DNA from: Acrasis kona
Lineage: Eukaryota; Heterolobosea; Eutetramitea; Acrasida; Acrasidae
Reading direction: 5' to 3'
NCBI GenBank assembly: GCA_026419775.2
Contig: JAOPGA020000251.1
Coordinates: forward strand, 1-49,942
Length of the DNA: 49,942 bases
The translations under genes were made by a program, and so were the position numbers. The notes beneath the pieces are model-generated. The model was not told where the DNA came from. It ran no database searches and saw only the letters and a program-made list of their open reading frames with translations. Of this stretch, positions 48,077 through 49,942 are shown in pieces (within the stretch, counting starts at the first letter, position 1; the number at the start of each line of letters is the position of its first letter).

Positions 48077-48958
48077 TTAACCTTCTACAACAGGTGGATT
48101 ATATTTGACAAATTGGTTCATTGGATGCTTATAGAATGATAAGGTGTCTTTGTCCTGTGTTACTAATTTCAACCATTCCTCTTCATCAACATCAGATCGT
48201 AATTCTTCTCTTCTATACATTAACAGCTTGCCTAAATAATTTGATCCTGTTCCGTCACCTCCATCACCCCATTGCTTATCATTCTTGGTGTGCTCAATGA
48301 GCCACGCATTACCTGTTGCCAAAAGCTGTTTTTTGAGCGAAGGGTGTTGGTCGGAGAATTTAGCGCGTATTGCCATGTACATGATTCTTATCTTCTCCTT
48401 GTTCCATTGTTCACTACCACCCGGTAACTTTATTACTGGTTCAGAGACATCCCCCTTTTGATATTCTAGACCATCTTTCTTCACTGGATAAGGTTTTCCT
48501 GACTCTTTCAGCTCATTAATCTTTTTTATGTATTTATTTTCCATCTTGAGTCTTTTTTGACCGTACTGAGCAACCTGTCCTGTCGTCAAATCTCGCATAA
48601 AAATCCTATCTCCTGGTCCATATTTCGAGGATTGGAAATAGTGTTCATTTGATAGCCACAACTCGTATCCAAGCTCATCACACATTATTCTCTCTTCATC
48701 AACATAACCGTCCTCTACTACCCGAAGGAAAGGTACGCGAATGGGAGCAGGATATAAATTCGAGAATATTCTACTATCTACTCCTTTTTCGTTCCAATAC
48801 CTTCCGAAATCTGCGTTCAATTCAGTTGGAGTATCCTTGTTATGCGAGTAGAATGGGAGGATTAGAGGAAATGTGCTTTGTACAATCGTATGTGAGTGTG
48901 TTGGGATGTATATCTCGGCGATGGGAGGATTGAGCGTTTTATTGAGTCTCTCGTTCAT
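48077..48958 (-). CDS. NADAR-domain protein (YbiA-like)
   Basis: A 293-aa protein with a C-terminal half matching the NADAR (DUF1768/YbiA) family: YELWLSNEHYFQSSKY, MYMAIRAKFSDQHPSLKKQL, LLATGNAWLIEHTKND, then WGDGGDGTGSNYLGKLLMYR. These enzymes hydrolyse N-glycosidic bonds in riboflavin intermediates or remove ADP-ribose from guanine, sometimes as antidotes to DNA-ADP-ribosylating toxins. The first 90 residues have no match; there is no signal peptide. Sporadic presence across life suggests horizontal movement of the family; nothing in codon use here proves it. Confidence 0.85.
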   Translation of the reverse strand: MNERLNKTLNPPIAEIYIPTHSHTIVQSTFPLILPFYSHNKDTPTELNADFGRYWNEKGVDSRIFSNLYPAPIRVPFLRVVEDGYVDEERIMCDELGYELWLSNEHYFQSSKYGPGDRIFMRDLTTGQVAQYGQKRLKMENKYIKKINELKESGKPYPVKKDGLEYQKGDVSEPVIKLPGGSEQWNKEKIRIMYMAIRAKFSDQHPSLKKQLLATGNAWLIEHTKNDKQWGDGGDGTGSNYLGKLLMYRREELRSDVDEEEWLKLVTQDKDTLSFYKHPMNQFVKYNPPVVEG

Positions 48959-49079
48959 TGTGTTGATGATGTTTGGTTGAGTTCTTGAATGTTCAATTTT
49001 GAATGTTGTTTAATGGAATGATGCAAGCAGCACGTTATCGACATCACCCTATTGCCTTCACATAGTGATTAATAGTGCG

Positions 49080-49162
49080 TCCCCAATGGCTCAGTCGGTA
49101 AAACGAAACAGAGCGTCAGACTATTAATCTGCAGGTCCCTGGTTCGAGCCCAGGTTGGGGAG
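49080..49162 (+). tRNA. tRNA (anticodon ATT, Asn) with 10-nt D-loop insertion
   Basis: An 83-nt cloverleaf: acceptor TCCCCAA/TTGGGGA with T-A as first pair, discriminator G, D stem GCTC/GAGC, T arm CCTGG-TTCGAGC-CCAGG and a T5 run after it. The anticodon loop CTATTAA gives ATT, decoding Asn AAU. The D loop is 18 nt: a normal AGTCGGTA followed by an extra AAACGAAACA. The first anticodon-stem pair is a T-C mismatch. The body (TCAGACT-TTAATCTG) resembles tRNA-Lys, while T1-A72 and G73 resemble organellar or bacterial tRNA-Asn. It may be functional, chimeric or a pseudogene. Confidence 0.8.
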
Positions 49163-49596
49163 TTTTTGAAATCATATTTGTTCAATCGTCCTGTTGTGGT
49201 CACCTTTATTGGAGAGTTCTCATAAGACATGCATGTATTCTTTTTCATTTGTAAACAATTTTCACAATCTATCGAAATGTTTTAAAAATCAGTGACATAA
49301 GAGTGTTGAATTCTAACTATTCAGGATAATAACAGCAGTTATCATGATGATGAAACATTTATCCTGTTGGTCAAAGTAGACTAAATACATCAATTAATGT
49401 TTTGTAGTTTTGTGTGTTTGTAATTTGGATGAGTTTGTGATTAGTCATGAGAAAGTAATTAAGCCACTGTGTAGTAAAATAGTCTGTATTAATAATTGAG
49501 CAAACAATATGTCCTGCTTTTAGACATAATTGAACGATGTTCTGGAAATGCATGTCAGAGATGTAGTATCAAAGCCAGAAATTCTGCATCTCATTA
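49163..49596. other. Intergenic, nothing seen
   Basis: About 430 A+T-rich bases between the tRNA and the last gene. No coding stretch or RNA fold stands out. Confidence 0.5.
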
Positions 49597-49942
49597 TCAT
49601 CCTTCAAATTCAATATTCGGTACTCTCCAAGTCTCATTATATCTGTGTGGTTTCTTAGTATTATTTTTCTGATTCCAGTTCTGCTTCTCCGTGGTTTGGA
49701 ACTTAGAACCATTAAATTTCACTTTCATCTCATTCTTCAACCGCTTTTCTAAGAAAAATTCTTCCTTATTTAGCTGTTTATATTGCTTATGTGGGGACTC
49801 TTCGTGCAAGTTAGGTTTCTTCTCATAGGCTTGGCGTATTTTAGCTCTACCGGTGACTACATTAAGGACCTCTTTCTTTTCTACTTTTGGCGTCATAAAT
49901 CTCGTCCTGCCACATTTTCCGCTTCTGGGGTAGGGGTATATC
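49597..49942 (-). CDS. Unknown charged protein, cut by the window edge
   Basis: At least 115 codons, reading out of the window. The Lys/Glu/Asn-rich protein ends YNETWRVPNIEFEG. An ATG occurs at 49896, but the same frame continues coding upstream (RSGKCGRTRF before the Met) to the end of the sequence, so the start lies beyond the window. Short, basic, proline-punctuated proteins of this kind occur among axonemal microtubule-inner proteins, but I cannot match a specific one. Confidence 0.6.
   Translation of the reverse strand, partial: IYPYPRSGKCGRTRFMTPKVEKKEVLNVVTGRAKIRQAYEKKPNLHEESPHKQYKQLNKEEFFLEKRLKNEMKVKFNGSKFQTTEKQNWNQKNNTKKPHRYNETWRVPNIEFEG

Overview
This is nuclear DNA of a compact, A+T-rich eukaryotic microbe, most likely a free-living amoeboid or flagellate protist. 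Evidence for a eukaryote: canonical GT-AG introns, AATAAA-type signals after stop codons, two Pol III tRNA genes with T-run terminators, and eukaryote-only families (PTEN, Gemin2, BEACH, START, sphingomyelin synthase, full-length ABCB transporter, MOV10-like helicase, JmjC). Genes lie only tens to a few hundred bases apart on both strands. Most have no intron; the introns I could place are tiny (38-44 nt, one of 69 nt) with GTAAGT/GTATGT-like donors. A heterolobosean (Naegleria/Acrasis type) would fit, but I cannot prove the lineage. I moved several starts to the first in-frame ATG, because the longest open frames began at TTG or GTG.

Layout. 1-8.8 kb: two unknown minus-strand genes, a JmjC oxygenase, a secreted 11-residue-repeat protein, a zinc alcohol dehydrogenase, a coiled-coil protein, Gemin2, a tiny beta-grasp-like protein and a START lipid-binding protein. 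8.9-16 kb: a sphingomyelin-synthase-like enzyme, an ER PDI-like protein ending NDEL, a decayed coding stretch, a two-exon membrane protein and a secreted S9 peptidase. 16.5-26.4 kb: an acyl-CoA thioesterase, two divergent cell-surface proteins, a BEACH/coiled-coil protein and a TBL2-like WD40 membrane protein. 26.5-35 kb: a three-exon ABCB transporter, a 65-aa two-exon gene, a possible Dps-like mitochondrial protein, an unknown protein and a four-exon PTEN. 35-46.4 kb: a MOV10-like helicase, a RING protein, a BRCT-like protein, a candidate selenoprotein with SECIS element, a secreted aldo-keto reductase, small genes and a three-exon P-type ATPase. 46.4 kb to the end: tRNA-Met, a LINE-like fragment, a NADAR protein, an unusual tRNA and a gene cut by the window edge.

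The genes do not form one pathway. Recurrent themes are lipid signalling and membrane handling (PTEN, sphingomyelin synthase, START, BEACH, ABCB), the secretory pathway (PDI, S9 peptidase, surface proteins, aldo-keto reductase) and RNA metabolism (Gemin2, MOV10-like).

The most notable item is a 64-codon minus-strand gene at 40210-40404 with an in-frame TGA at codon 4 and a type-2 SECIS-like hairpin in its 3' UTR. It matches no selenoprotein family I know. Also notable: a tRNA with a 10-nt D-loop insertion, a LINE-like 3' end beside a tRNA gene, an 11-mer cationic repeat protein, and three places (two genes and one small locus) where coding appears to pass into the +1 frame at or near a TAA.
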